A stretch of 64,000 nt of DNA, taken from contig UQVS01000010.1 of the NCBI GenBank assembly GCA_900544615.1, positions 11,782 through 75,781 on the forward strand. Reading direction: 5' to 3'. Numbering within the stretch: position 1 is the first letter of the stretch; every line of letters begins with the position of its first letter. The notes beneath the pieces are model-generated. The model saw only the letters and a list, made by a program, of their open reading frames with translations. It was not told the DNA's origin and did no database searches. The translations under genes were made by a program, and so were the position numbers. The stretch is from an uncultured Oscillibacter sp. (GTDB lineage Bacteria; Bacillota; Clostridia; Oscillospirales; Oscillospiraceae). Of the stretch, positions 1 through 8,814 are shown one piece after another.

Positions 1-1
1 C

Positions 2-166
2 GTGGCGCTGGCCTACAGCTGGATGTGGATCGTGCTTTGGGCGGCGGTTATTATCGCGGCAGCGGTGATTGTGGGGAAGATCCGGCGGCGGAGACGGGCG
101 GCAAAAAATTTGCCTGCCGCGGAAAAAACGGATGAGAAACCGGGTGACAAATCCGGCAATTCCTGA
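2..166 (+). CDS. C-terminal end of a membrane protein (gene starts before the window)
   Basis: The frame starting at base 2 is open and ends at TGA 164-166. It encodes about 54 residues: a hydrophobic helix (roughly residues 3-24, Trp/Val/Ile/Ala rich), an Arg/Lys cluster (KIRRRRR) and a hydrophilic tail rich in Lys, Asp and Glu. This is the pattern of a single-pass or multi-pass membrane protein whose basic tail stays in the cytoplasm. The family cannot be named from so little. The next gene starts 60 bases downstream on the same strand. Confidence 0.6.
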   Translation: MALAYSWMWIVLWAAVIIAAAVIVGKIRRRRRAAKNLPAAEKTDEKPGDKSGNS

Positions 167-226
167 TACACTGAAAAACAATGGGATATTCCCGCTGCCT
201 TGAACTTTTTGACAGGAGGGCTGCCT

Positions 227-847
227 ATGAAACTGACATGGCTGGGACACGCCTGCTTTTTGCTGGAGGAGCAGGGGTATCGCATTGTGATTGACCCCTA
301 TGAGGGTGTGGCAGGGTATCCGCCTTTACAGGTGAGCGCCCACGCAGTCTTTTGCAGCCACGGCCATTTTGACCACAATGCTGTAAACTGCGTGACGCTG
401 CTGCCGGAGACGGAATCCCCCTTTTCGGTGCGGGAGGTGCAGACCTTCCACGACGATCGGAACGGCGCTCTGCGGGGCGAAAATATCATCCGCATCTTCA
501 CGGCGGGAGGCGTATCTGTAGCCCATCTGGGAGATCTGGGCCACCAGCTGACTGCGGCGCAGCTACGGGAGATTGGTTCCGTGGACGCTGCGCTGGTGCC
601 GGTGGGCGGTGTGTACACCTTGGACGCTGCCGGGGCAAAAGCGGTGTGCGACGCGCTGCACCCCGGATGTGCAGTCCCCATGCACTATCACCACGCACCT
701 TACGGCCTGCCGGAGCTGGCAGGGGCAGAGGAGTTCCTGAAGCTGTGGCCGGCGGCGGAGGTTCATCGGCTGTCCGACGCGGATATTGCCGTAACAGGCG
801 GGCTTTCCGGGGTGATCGTCCCCAAATTTAGCATAAACCCCACTTGA
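227..847 (+). CDS. MBL-fold metal-dependent hydrolase (UlaG/UPF0173-like)
   Basis: A protein of 206 residues that begins MKLTWLGHACFL, the usual start of the small UlaG-like metallo-beta-lactamase fold enzymes. The metal-binding motif HxHxDH is present as HGHFDH near residue 47, and further His/Asp ligands are visible in GDLGH and in the late MHYHH segment. The family hydrolyses ester, lactone or phosphoester bonds using two metal ions; the substrate cannot be read here. The ATG at 227 is preferred because AGGAGG at 214-219 sits seven bases upstream; an in-frame ATG at 200 lacks such a site. A second protein of the same superfamily lies at 26046-26759. Confidence 0.85.
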   Translation: MKLTWLGHACFLLEEQGYRIVIDPYEGVAGYPPLQVSAHAVFCSHGHFDHNAVNCVTLLPETESPFSVREVQTFHDDRNGALRGENIIRIFTAGGVSVAHLGDLGHQLTAAQLREIGSVDAALVPVGGVYTLDAAGAKAVCDALHPGCAVPMHYHHAPYGLPELAGAEEFLKLWPAAEVHRLSDADIAVTGGLSGVIVPKFSINPT

Positions 848-872
848 CAAAGTATTTTATTCCGTGTAATAT
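844..872 (+). promoter_or_regulatory. sigma-A promoter for the SGNH hydrolase gene
   Basis: A consensus -35 TTGACA (844-849) and -10 TAATAT (867-872) are separated by 17 bases, overlapping the stop codon of the preceding gene. Just downstream an imperfect dyad (tccgtgtaatat at 861-872 against atatcacgcgga near 886-897) could be an operator; that part is inference. Confidence 0.75.
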
Positions 873-910
873 AGTTTCAGAAACCATATCACGCGGAATG
901 AGGTGATTTT

Positions 911-1618
911 ATGGAACAGCGCAGACAGGTGACTCTGCTGGGCGACTCCATTTTAAAGGGAATTCAGGTGGACTTGGGCAGCCGGCGCTATAAACCCCAG
1001 AACGAGATGAATGTGGATGCGCTGGAATCGGAATTTCAGCTTTCTATCCACAACGACGCCCATTTCGGCGCTACGGTCCGCAAAGGCAGCCGCCTGCTGG
1101 ATCGGATGCTGGAGCGGCAGTTTCCCTGCGATATGCTGGTGATGGACTTCGGCGGCAATGACTGCGATTTCAAGTGGAAAGAAATTGCGGAGCATCCCGA
1201 AGCGGATCATCAGCCCAATGTGCCGCTGCCGGAGTTTGTAGAGCTGTATCGGAAGATGATCCGTCAGATCCGCAGCCATGGGATCCGTCCCATCCTCACC
1301 AATTTGCCGCCGCTGGACAGCGAGCGTTTCTTCAACTGGTGGTGCGGGGATCTGGACAAGGACGCCGTGCTTCGCTGGCTGGGGGATGTGGGCAATATCT
1401 ACGCGTGGCAGGAACGGTATTCCCGTGCGGTGGAGCGTCTGGCGCGGGAAGAGCAGGTGCCGCTGGTGGATGTCCGGGGGGCGTTTCTGGATCACGGACA
1501 TCTGGAGCAGACCCTCTGCGCGGATGGAACCCACCCCAATACGCTGGGGCAGGGACTGATCACTGCGGCATTTCAGAATTTTGGCCGTAGCTTGCGGCTG
1601 GCAGGGCAGACGGTCTGA
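911..1618 (+). CDS. SGNH/GDSL-family hydrolase
   Basis: A 235-residue cytoplasmic protein with the four landmarks of SGNH hydrolases: the nucleophile block LLGDS at residues 9-13, a glycine, the GGND block near residue 79, and the catalytic DGTH (Asp and His) near residue 204. Such enzymes are esterases or lipases acting on small esters, lysophospholipids or acetylated sugars; nothing narrows the substrate. No signal peptide is seen. It has its own promoter at 844-872 and a strong terminator after it, so it is probably a one-gene transcript. Confidence 0.85.
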   Translation: MEQRRQVTLLGDSILKGIQVDLGSRRYKPQNEMNVDALESEFQLSIHNDAHFGATVRKGSRLLDRMLERQFPCDMLVMDFGGNDCDFKWKEIAEHPEADHQPNVPLPEFVELYRKMIRQIRSHGIRPILTNLPPLDSERFFNWWCGDLDKDAVLRWLGDVGNIYAWQERYSRAVERLAREEQVPLVDVRGAFLDHGHLEQTLCADGTHPNTLGQGLITAAFQNFGRSLRLAGQTV

Positions 1619-1650
1619 ATACGGACTGCCTGTCAGAAAAGGACAACGGA

Positions 1651-1690
1651 AAAAGGACGGCTGGTTTTCAAAACCGGCCGTCCTTTTTTA
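1651..1690. terminator. bidirectional intrinsic terminator
   Basis: The arms AAAAGGACGGCTGGTTTT and AAACCGGCCGTCCTTTTTT form a near-perfect hairpin with T tracts on both strands. It serves the SGNH gene on the plus strand and the methyltransferase gene, whose stop codon lies inside it, on the minus strand. Confidence 0.9.
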
Positions 1691-2509
1691 CAGCTTCTGA
1701 AAGATATGCACCCGGAAAGACGCCTGACAGTCCAGCGTTTCCAGTGTTTCCAACCGTTCCACGCCGGACTTGGGCGTTTTCCAGCAGTAAGGCGTCATGC
1801 GGAAGAGGGACTGGATATCCGCCTGACGTTCCAGATGGAGGGGGAAGTCCACCGGGACGATATCCGTGTAAGCGAAGCCCTCATAAGGGGTTTCCTTTTC
1901 CTCGTTGGGATAGGGGGCGTCGTAGAGAATCTGCTTCAGCTCCCACAGGTGCCGCGCCCCCGGCACCACATAGAGGAAATACCCGCCGGGCTTCAGAACG
2001 CGGCGGAATTCGTCAATGGCCAGCGGGGAGAAGCAGTCCAGCAGAATGTCTGCGGCCCCATCCGGGAAGGGCAGGTGATAGCAGGAGGCCACTGCAAATT
2101 CGATGTTCTTATTCCGCTTGGCAGCCAGCCGCAGAATGAATTTGGAGATGTCAATGCCTGCCATGCGGGGCGTTTTCCCGGCAGCCGTCAGGGTCTGGTC
2201 GATGCCGGAGGTGTAATATCCCTCGCCGCATCCGGCGTCTAAAATCACAGATTTCTCCCCGGTAAGGGATAAAATTCGACTACAAAGTGTATTCAAAAGC
2301 GGATGATAATACCCGGCGGATAGAAAATCCCGGCGGGCGGCGGCCATAGCCTTGTCGTCACCGGGGGCGGCGGAGTGCTTCTGATTGGGGGGCAGCAGAT
2401 AGGTGTAGCCCTCTTTGGCAATGTCATAGCTGTGACCGGCGGCACAGCGGTAGGTGTGTTCTTCCCGGTTCAGCGGCGCACCGCAGACGGGACAGCGAAA
2501 AAGACTCAT
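1688..2509 (-). CDS. rlmA: RlmA-like 23S rRNA (guanine-N1) methyltransferase
   Basis: 273 residues. The N-terminus carries the zinc finger typical of RlmA (Cys6, Cys9, Cys22, His26), followed by a class I SAM-dependent methyltransferase domain with the motif VILDAGCGEGYY near residue 91 and DILLDCFSP further on. RlmAI/RlmAII methylate G745 or G748 of 23S rRNA; in some Gram-positives this affects tylosin-type macrolide response. Which of the two bases is modified here is not decided by the sequence. The start overlaps the stop of the MATE gene as ATGA, so the two are translationally coupled. Confidence 0.8.
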   Translation of the reverse strand: MSLFRCPVCGAPLNREEHTYRCAAGHSYDIAKEGYTYLLPPNQKHSAAPGDDKAMAAARRDFLSAGYYHPLLNTLCSRILSLTGEKSVILDAGCGEGYYTSGIDQTLTAAGKTPRMAGIDISKFILRLAAKRNKNIEFAVASCYHLPFPDGAADILLDCFSPLAIDEFRRVLKPGGYFLYVVPGARHLWELKQILYDAPYPNEEKETPYEGFAYTDIVPVDFPLHLERQADIQSLFRMTPYCWKTPKSGVERLETLETLDCQASFRVHIFQKL

Positions 2510-3894
2510 GTGCGCTGCCCCCTTGTCACGTCGTGGATCCATGTGCCGCCGCGGACGCGGCGGATGCAGAACGGGACTTTTACAATACATTCCACCTGAA
2601 TGGCAATGGCGATAGACCAGTACCCGCTTTTCAGAACCAGCGCGCACAGCGCGGTGATCGGCAGGCAGATCACCCATTGGGGCAGGAGATCCAGCGCCGT
2701 GGCATAGGCCACGTCCCCGCCGGCCCGCAGAACGCCGGTGACGGCGGAGATGGCGTAGGCGTGGAGGGGAATTCCGGCAAAGGCAGTGACCGCCAGCGCC
2801 GTGGCGATGGCGATGGATTCCCCGTACAGCTTGAACATGGGGAAAAGAACCGGGACAAACAGCGTGGGAATCAGCAGGAGAGAAAGAACGGCGATGCCTG
2901 CGCCGATCAGCGTGGAGAACCGCAGCAGTTCCTGACTCAGCTCCAGCACATCCTGATAGCTCTGGCCTTCGCCGATGGCTTTGCCCACCAGAACGGCCGT
3001 TGCCGCGCCCAGACCGAAGCACACCACCAGAAGAAGGCGGCTCAGGTTGCCCATAACAGCGTTGGCGGCCAGCATTTCCACGGAGTTGTCCGTATAGCCC
3101 AGAATCACCGTCAGCAGGGAGTTGCCAAGACCCCATGCGGCCTCATTCAGAACCACCGGGGAGGCATATTTCAGAAACCGCCGGGCCATGTCCATGCCGG
3201 GGTGGAGCAGGGCGGTCAGATCCAGCGGAATGACCCGGCTGCGGACGGCGCAGACCACGCAGATCGCAAACTCGCTGACGCGGGCCAGCAGGGTGGCAAT
3301 GGCCGCACCGGCCACCCCCAGCGCGGGAAAGCCGCCGTGGCCGAAAATCAGCAGGTAGTTCAGCCCGGTGTTCACCAGTGTGGAAAAGCCGAACAGCTTC
3401 ATGCCGAAGGTGGTGTTCTCCACGCTGCGCTGGGCGCTGGCATAGATGGACGAGAGCATATTGAACACATAGGAAAAACCGATGACTCGCAGATACGGCG
3501 CACCCAGCAGGGACAGCTCGTGACTGTTGGACAGCAGATCCATCACCTGCACGGGGAACAGGAAAAACACCACTGCCAGCACAACGGTAATGCCCGTGCC
3601 GATGAAGGCGGCCACACCGATGGCGCGGTTGATGCTGCGGGTATCCCCTTTGCCCCAGTACTGGCTGACCAGAATCCCCAGCCCGCTCTGCACGCCGAAT
3701 ACGATGCTGATGAGCAGAAAGACCGGGACGTTGGCAGTGGTGACTGCTGCCATCTCCTTATTGCCCAGCTGACTGACCATAAAGGTGTCGATCAGTCCCA
3801 GAGAAAAGGTGATGAGGTTTTGCAGAATGACCGGCAGGGACAGCGTCCACAGCCGCTTGTAAAAGCCGGGATTCCGGCTGGAAAAGGAAGACAT
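2506..3894 (-). CDS. MATE-family efflux transporter
   Basis: 462 residues with about twelve hydrophobic helices and the start RLWTLSLPVILQNLITFSLGLIDT, characteristic of the NorM/DinF-type multidrug and toxin extrusion family, which exports drugs or metabolites against Na+ or H+. The ATG at 3894 has GGAGAG seven bases upstream and is preferred to an ATG 13 codons earlier. It is the upstream partner of the rRNA methyltransferase (ATGA overlap). A pump next to a ribosome methyltransferase would fit a small resistance unit, but that is inference. Confidence 0.9.
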   Translation of the reverse strand: MSSFSSRNPGFYKRLWTLSLPVILQNLITFSLGLIDTFMVSQLGNKEMAAVTTANVPVFLLISIVFGVQSGLGILVSQYWGKGDTRSINRAIGVAAFIGTGITVVLAVVFFLFPVQVMDLLSNSHELSLLGAPYLRVIGFSYVFNMLSSIYASAQRSVENTTFGMKLFGFSTLVNTGLNYLLIFGHGGFPALGVAGAAIATLLARVSEFAICVVCAVRSRVIPLDLTALLHPGMDMARRFLKYASPVVLNEAAWGLGNSLLTVILGYTDNSVEMLAANAVMGNLSRLLLVVCFGLGAATAVLVGKAIGEGQSYQDVLELSQELLRFSTLIGAGIAVLSLLLIPTLFVPVLFPMFKLYGESIAIATALAVTAFAGIPLHAYAISAVTGVLRAGGDVAYATALDLLPQWVICLPITALCALVLKSGYWSIAIAIQVECIVKVPFCIRRVRGGTWIHDVTRGQRT

Positions 3895-3957
3895 GACAAA
3901 TCTCTCCGTTGTATGTTGATTTGGAACCGGCATTGACCGGCGGAGCAGAGGAACGCC

Positions 3958-5091
3958 TTACAGCATGGGCATCCGGCGGTCATGGTGATTCCGCAGGGCC
4001 TCAGCGCAGGCGTCGATCTCCGTAAAGGTGGTCTCCGGGCCGAAGCTCAGCCGGATGACCCCGGCGGCCACCCGCTTGGGCAGCTTCAGGGCGGCCACCA
4101 CCTGACTGGACTTCCCCTGATGGCAGGCAGAACCGGCGGAGATGCAGATACCCTGACTGCCCAGATCCGTCACTACGTTCTGGCTGGGCCAGCCCGCCAT
4201 GGAAACGGACAGCACATGGGGGGCTTTGCCGTCCCCGATGATTTGCAGATCCGGGATGGCGCTGAGCTTTTCCACGGCGTAGGCTTTGACCTCTGCCATG
4301 TGCCGCAGCTTGTCCTCCAGATGATCGCATCGCAGCTCCACGGCTTTGGCAAATCCGGCGATCTGGGCGGTGGCCTCCGTGCCGGAGCGCAGCCCCATCT
4401 CCTGCCCGCCGCCGGGCAGCAGGGGGCGGGGATTCCGCACCCGCGGGCCGATGTACAATGCACCGATGCCCTTGGGCGCACCGATCTTGTGGCCGGAGAG
4501 GGTGATGAAGTCCGCCCCCAGCGTTCTGGCGGAGAAGGGGATCTTCAGAAAGCCCTGCACCGCGTCGGTGTGGAGCAGCGTCTTGTCGTTGACAGCTTTC
4601 AGCCCTCTGGCAATGTCTGCAATGGGGCAGATATTGCCCAGTTCATTGTTTACCATCATGACGGACACCAGTGCTGTGTCCGGCCGCACGGCGGCGAGAA
4701 CCGCTTCGGTAGAGATGTCTCCGTTCCTGTCCGGCAGAATCCGCGTGACCTCCCAGCCCTCCTGCTCCAGCTGCTGGCAGCAGTTGAGAACGGCGTGGTG
4801 TTCCACGGCGGTGGTGACGATGTGACGGCCTGTGTGGCGGTTCTGCCAGCAGGCGGCCCGGATGGCCCAGTTGTCCCCCTCGGTGCCGCAGGAGGTGAAA
4901 TACAGCTGCTTTGCCTCGCAGCCAACGGCTCCGGCAATGACGGCCCGCCATGCGTCCACCCGGCGGTGCATCTCCTGCCCCATGGGATACTGGGCGCTGG
5001 GATTGCCGAATTCCTCCGTGAGAACGGTATACATGGCGTCCGCCACCGCTTTGGAAACCGGCGTGGTGGCGGCGTGATCCAGATAAATCAT
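3958..5091 (-). CDS. cysteine desulfurase (NifS/IscS family)
   Basis: 377 residues beginning MIYLDHAATTP, the hallmark N-terminus of class V aminotransferase-fold cysteine desulfurases. The PLP lysine is in LSGHKIGAPKG, and the catalytic cysteine in SAGSACHQGK. The enzyme takes sulfur from cysteine for Fe-S clusters or tRNA thiolation. No iscU or thiI gene adjoins it, so its sulfur acceptor is unknown. ATG 5091 is chosen because AGGAG lies seven bases upstream; an ATG five codons earlier is less likely. It is transcribed from the minus-strand promoter at 5190-5218. Confidence 0.9.
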   Translation of the reverse strand: MIYLDHAATTPVSKAVADAMYTVLTEEFGNPSAQYPMGQEMHRRVDAWRAVIAGAVGCEAKQLYFTSCGTEGDNWAIRAACWQNRHTGRHIVTTAVEHHAVLNCCQQLEQEGWEVTRILPDRNGDISTEAVLAAVRPDTALVSVMMVNNELGNICPIADIARGLKAVNDKTLLHTDAVQGFLKIPFSARTLGADFITLSGHKIGAPKGIGALYIGPRVRNPRPLLPGGGQEMGLRSGTEATAQIAGFAKAVELRCDHLEDKLRHMAEVKAYAVEKLSAIPDLQIIGDGKAPHVLSVSMAGWPSQNVVTDLGSQGICISAGSACHQGKSSQVVAALKLPKRVAAGVIRLSFGPETTFTEIDACAEALRNHHDRRMPML

Positions 5092-5146
5092 AGATGTTCT
5101 CCTCATATAACAGAGTTGCGGTGATGAGAATCCCTTTCATTGGGGG

Positions 5147-5218
5147 TTGCCCAACGGAGAAAAATTCAGTATAATAAGCGCATCTGCTTATTATATAAAG
5201 TTTTTTGAAAAAGCGCAA
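5147..5218. promoter_or_regulatory. two overlapping, opposing promoters centred on a 10-bp inverted repeat
   Basis: Plus strand: TTGCCC (5147-5152), 17 bases, TATAAT (5170-5175), driving the lipoprotein/mtaB side. Minus strand: TTGCGC (bases 5213-5218), 17 bases, TATAAT (5190-5195), driving cysteine desulfurase. The two -10 boxes are the ends of a perfect inverted repeat, TATAATAAGC (5170-5179) and GCTTATTATA (5186-5195), with a six-base gap, so both start sites fall in the same few bases. Confidence 0.75.
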
Positions 5219-5284
5219 GAAGAAACCCTGTTTTCTCTAAAACCGCTGCTGAAAATGAAAGACCAAAGGGGGGAGAATTGCCCG

Positions 5285-5809
5285 ATGAAGAAGTGTACCG
5301 TATGGATCATAACCCTGCTCTGCCTGCTGTCCCTGATGGGATGCGGGGCGGAGACTGCACCCGCCGCACCTGACCCCTCTGCTTCTTCCGCAGACGGGAC
5401 GGAGAGCCTCCCCTTTCAGGAGGGGCAGCTGTACGCCGCGGCCTATTTGGGCTATGGCGGGATGGAGGATCTGTCCTACTACACGCAGACCTGTCTGAAC
5501 GGTGCAGAGCCGCCGGTATTCTATCTCTCCGCAGGCGAGTATTACCTGATCGTTCCCCGGTATGCGGACGCGACCCTGCGGCTGTACCGAAGCGACATCG
5601 AGACCGGGGACAGGGAATTGGTCTGGGAGGATCCCGGCTGCCGCCCCTTCATCATCCAGTGCAACGTCAGCGATATTTTTGCCGATGCGGTGATCTCCCT
5701 GACCCACGGGGAGGAGACGGCGGAGTTTTCGCCCTGTATTTCCCTGAAGGACGGTAGCGTTCAGGTGGGAGAGCGGGGGCTGAATATCACGAAACAGGAG
5801 CGCGGCTGA
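5285..5809 (+). CDS. predicted lipoprotein of unknown function
   Basis: 174 residues. The N-terminus MKKCTVWIITLLCLLSLMGC is a lipoprotein signal peptide with a lipobox ending at Cys20, followed by a Pro/Ala/Ser-rich linker. The rest (YAAAYLGYGGMEDL to the end) has alternating hydrophobic residues suggesting a compact beta-rich extracytoplasmic domain. ATG 5285 is chosen over an upstream in-frame ATG because it starts exactly at the signal peptide and follows a GGGGGAG site. I do not recognise the domain. It lies upstream of mtaB in the same direction. Confidence 0.75.
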   Translation: MKKCTVWIITLLCLLSLMGCGAETAPAAPDPSASSADGTESLPFQEGQLYAAAYLGYGGMEDLSYYTQTCLNGAEPPVFYLSAGEYYLIVPRYADATLRLYRSDIETGDRELVWEDPGCRPFIIQCNVSDIFADAVISLTHGEETAEFSPCISLKDGSVQVGERGLNITKQERG

Positions 5810-5841
5810 CGCGCTGCAAGGAAAGGAACCGAAACAAGACT

Positions 5842-7137
5842 ATGAAAGTCGCCATTTATACCCTTGGCTGCAAGGTGAATCAATATGAAACGCAGGCTAT
5901 GGAGCAGACCCTCCGGGCAAAAGGCCATCAGGTGGTGGACTTTTCCGATGAGGCGGACGCCTATGTGGTGAACACCTGCTCCGTTACTGCGGTCAGCGAC
6001 CAGAAGTCCCGGCAGGCGATCCACCGGGTACAGAAGCAGCACCCGGCGGCGGTGGTGGCGGTGTGCGGCTGCTACCCCCAGACCCATGCCGAGGATGTGC
6101 GGAAGCTGGGGGTGGATCTCATTGCCGGTACCGGCGACCGGGAGGGCTTTATCACCATGCTGGAGGAAGCTGCCGCAGGCAAAAAGAATCTGGAAGCCAT
6201 TGACAGATCCTTTGAGCGCCGTACCTTTGAGGTGCTGCCTGCCGGGGGGATGGAGGGCCGCACCCGCGCCATGCTGAAAATCGAGGACGGCTGCGTGAAC
6301 TTCTGCACCTACTGCATCATTCCCTACGCACGGGGACCGGTGCGCTCTCTGCCGATGGAACAGGCCGTGGAACAGACGGCGCAGCTGGCGGCGGAGGGAT
6401 ACCGGGAGATCGTACTGACAGGGATCGAAATTTCCTCGTGGGGACATGATCTGAAAAACGGCAGAACCCTCATCGACCTGCTGGAAGCCCTGTCTGCCGC
6501 CGCGCCGCAGGTACGGCTCAGACTGGGCAGCCTGGAGCCTCGCACCATTACGGAGGACTTCTGCCGCCGGGCTGCGGCACTGCCCAACCTCTGTCCCCAG
6601 TTCCACCTGTCCATGCAGAGCGGGTGCGACGCCACCCTGAAGCGCATGAACAGAAAGTATGATACCGCCCGGTATCTGGAATCCGTGGAGCTGCTGAAGC
6701 GCTGGTTTGACCGGCCGGCCGTCACCACGGATCTCATCACCGGCTTCCCGGAGGAGACGGAGGAGGAGTTCAGCCAGACGCTGGACTTCATCCGCAGGTG
6801 CGGATTTGCTCAGATGCATATTTTCCCCTACTCCATCCGCCCCGGTACGCCGGCGGCAAATATGCGTCAGATCCCCAAAGCCGTCAAGGAGGAGCGGGCC
6901 CACCGGGCTGCCGCCGCGGCGGAGGAGATGCACCGGGCCTATCTGGCGGGCTGCGTGGGACAGATCTATCCGGTTCTGTTTGAGCAGCCGAAAAACGGAA
7001 AATTCTCCGGCCATGCCCCCAACTATATGGAGGTGCTGGCGGATGGGGAACAGCTCCACAATCAGATCCGCAATGTGAAGATCACTGCGGTAGAGGGCGA
7101 AGCACTGTTGAGTGAGATACAGGAGGAGCCGGTATGA
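5842..7137 (+). CDS. mtaB: tRNA t6A37 methylthiotransferase
   Basis: 431 residues, matching the length of MtaB. The N-terminal UPF0004 domain holds the three cluster cysteines (YTLGC at residue 10, NTCSVT, VCGCYPQ) and is followed by the radical SAM motif CVNFCTYC near residue 153; a TRAM-like tail closes the protein. MtaB adds a methylthio group to t6A at position 37 of tRNAs decoding ANN codons, using two 4Fe-4S clusters and SAM. The start LGCKVNQYE is typical of MtaB rather than MiaB or RimO. Its stop overlaps the next gene as ATGA. Confidence 0.92.
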   Translation: MKVAIYTLGCKVNQYETQAMEQTLRAKGHQVVDFSDEADAYVVNTCSVTAVSDQKSRQAIHRVQKQHPAAVVAVCGCYPQTHAEDVRKLGVDLIAGTGDREGFITMLEEAAAGKKNLEAIDRSFERRTFEVLPAGGMEGRTRAMLKIEDGCVNFCTYCIIPYARGPVRSLPMEQAVEQTAQLAAEGYREIVLTGIEISSWGHDLKNGRTLIDLLEALSAAAPQVRLRLGSLEPRTITEDFCRRAAALPNLCPQFHLSMQSGCDATLKRMNRKYDTARYLESVELLKRWFDRPAVTTDLITGFPEETEEEFSQTLDFIRRCGFAQMHIFPYSIRPGTPAANMRQIPKAVKEERAHRAAAAAEEMHRAYLAGCVGQIYPVLFEQPKNGKFSGHAPNYMEVLADGEQLHNQIRNVKITAVEGEALLSEIQEEPV

Positions 7138-7706
7138 AGAGCCACTTTTTTGCGTATATCTCCCGGATGCGGTTTATCCAGCGGTGGGCGCTGATGCGGA
7201 ACACCGCCCCGGAAAACGTGCAGGAGCACAGCCATCAGGTGGCGGTGCTGGCGCACGCGCTGGCGGTCATCCGCAATGAGCGGTTCGGCGGCAGGGTGGA
7301 TGCCGGAGCCGTGGCGGCGGCGGCGCTGTACCACGACGCCAGCGAGATCCTGACCGGCGATATGCCTACCCCCATCAAGTATGATAATCCCGCCATCCGC
7401 AAGGCGTACAAGGACGTGGAGGCCGTGGCGGAGGAGAAGCTGCTGCATATGCTGCCGCAGGAATTCCGGCCGGTGTACGCCCTGATCCTGCACCCGGATG
7501 CGGAGACAGAGCAGCTGGTGAAGGCGGCGGATAAGCTGTCCGCCTATATCAAGTGTGTGGAGGAACTGAAGGCCGGCAATAACGAGTTCCGGGAGGCTGC
7601 CGCACAGACCCGGACGGCGCTGGAGGACTATGGTCTGCCGGAGGCGGCGTATTTTCTGGAGACGTTCCTGCCCAGCTTTTCCCTGACGCTGGATGAACTG
7701 AAATAG
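7134..7706 (+). CDS. yfbR: HD-domain 5'-deoxynucleotidase (YfbR-like)
   Basis: 190 residues, the size of YfbR. The HD-domain ligands are seen in QEHSHQVAVLAH, LYHDASE and the late KAADKLSAY. YfbR removes phosphate from deoxyribonucleoside 5'-monophosphates. The opening HFFAYISRMRFIQRWALMRN is close to that of characterised YfbR proteins. It overlaps mtaB by four bases (ATGA), so the two are likely cotranscribed. Confidence 0.88.
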   Translation: MKSHFFAYISRMRFIQRWALMRNTAPENVQEHSHQVAVLAHALAVIRNERFGGRVDAGAVAAAALYHDASEILTGDMPTPIKYDNPAIRKAYKDVEAVAEEKLLHMLPQEFRPVYALILHPDAETEQLVKAADKLSAYIKCVEELKAGNNEFREAAAQTRTALEDYGLPEAAYFLETFLPSFSLTLDELK

Positions 7707-7722
7707 GACGGGAGAACCGGAT

Positions 7723-8619
7723 ATGGATATCAAACAGCTGAATTATTTTATGGCCGTGGCACAGGCGGGCAGCTTTTCCAAGGCGGCGGAGAATCTGACG
7801 GTTTCTCAGCCTACGCTGTCTGTGGCGGTGAAAAAGCTGGAAGAGGAGCTGGGCGTCCGGCTGTTCTATTCCTTCAACCGGGAACAGCGGCTGACAGACG
7901 AGGGGCTGCGGCTGATGAACGGCGCACGGCGGCTGATGGATGTTTACCAGCAGACCGTGGAGGATGTCCGGGTCATGGATCACAATACGGAAGGCTCCTT
8001 TATGCTGGGGCTGTCCCCCTTATTCGGCGCCTGCTTCTTCGGGGATCTGCTGCCGGGCTTTGCCGCAGCGTATCCCAATATCCACATTGAGATCGTGGAG
8101 GACGGCGCCAACCGAATTGACGAAAAAGTAGCGCGGGGCGAGGTGGATTTGGGGGTGTCCCTGAATACCGACCGGCTCACCGCCGCCGTGGAAAGGCGGC
8201 ACTTCACCACCCAGCGGAACGTAGCCCTGCTTCATGAGAGCCACCCTCTGGCGGAGCGGGACTCCATCACGGTGGCTGATCTGCGGGAGGAGTCCTTTGC
8301 CATCTTCAACCATAATTTCATCCTCCACCGCCAGATTCTGGAAGCCTGCCACGCGGCGGGCTTCCGCCCCAGATTCGCCCTGCTTACCGGCCAATGGGAC
8401 TTCATGGTGGAGATGGTATCCAAAAACCATGCCGTGTCCATCCTGCCAAAGCCCGTGCTGGAAAAGCAGTCCCACCCCCATGTCAGGTGTATTCCTCTGA
8501 CGGACAGCATGAAGTACTGGGACATCGTGCTGACATGGAATAAGGAAAAATATATGCCCCGCTCCTGCCGCCTGTTTCTGGACTATATCAGCCGGAACCT
8601 GCCGCCGGACGACCTTTGA
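7723..8619 (+). CDS. LysR-family transcriptional regulator
   Basis: 298 residues. Residues 1-60 form the winged helix-turn-helix (MDIKQLNYFMAVAQAGSFSKAAENL, then VSQPTLSVAVKKLEEELGV), followed by a periplasmic-binding-like effector domain. The target genes cannot be proved, but the catabolic cluster starting at 8815 lies immediately downstream in the same direction and has palindromes in its control regions. A terminator follows the gene, so the cluster has its own promoter. Confidence 0.9.
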   Translation: MDIKQLNYFMAVAQAGSFSKAAENLTVSQPTLSVAVKKLEEELGVRLFYSFNREQRLTDEGLRLMNGARRLMDVYQQTVEDVRVMDHNTEGSFMLGLSPLFGACFFGDLLPGFAAAYPNIHIEIVEDGANRIDEKVARGEVDLGVSLNTDRLTAAVERRHFTTQRNVALLHESHPLAERDSITVADLREESFAIFNHNFILHRQILEACHAAGFRPRFALLTGQWDFMVEMVSKNHAVSILPKPVLEKQSHPHVRCIPLTDSMKYWDIVLTWNKEKYMPRSCRLFLDYISRNLPPDDL

Positions 8620-8625
8620 CTTGAG

Positions 8626-8657
8626 ATCCCGCCGTATATATCGGCGGGATTATTATT
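8626..8657 (+). terminator. intrinsic terminator after the LysR gene
   Basis: ATCCCGCCG (8626-8634) and CGGCGGGAT (8642-8650) pair around a seven-base loop, followed by a T-rich run. Confidence 0.85.
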
Positions 8658-8740
8658 TTAATTAATATATTTGCTTGTATAAAATTATAAAAATGTAACA
8701 TCAAACAAAAAATGATAATAAAATTGATAATTTATAATAA

Positions 8741-8788
8741 TTGAATTTTATAAATACGATTGATATAATTTAAACAAGTGGTGCACCA
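8741..8788 (+). promoter_or_regulatory. promoter of the hydroxybutyrate-type cluster with adjacent palindrome
   Basis: TTGAAT (8741-8746), 17 bases, TATAAT (8764-8769), in a very AT-rich stretch. Ten bases downstream, at the expected transcript start, is the perfect palindrome TGGTGCACCA (8779-8788), a good position for a repressor. Confidence 0.7.
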
Positions 8789-8814
8789 AGTGAAAAGGAG
8801 AAAGAGGATACTAT

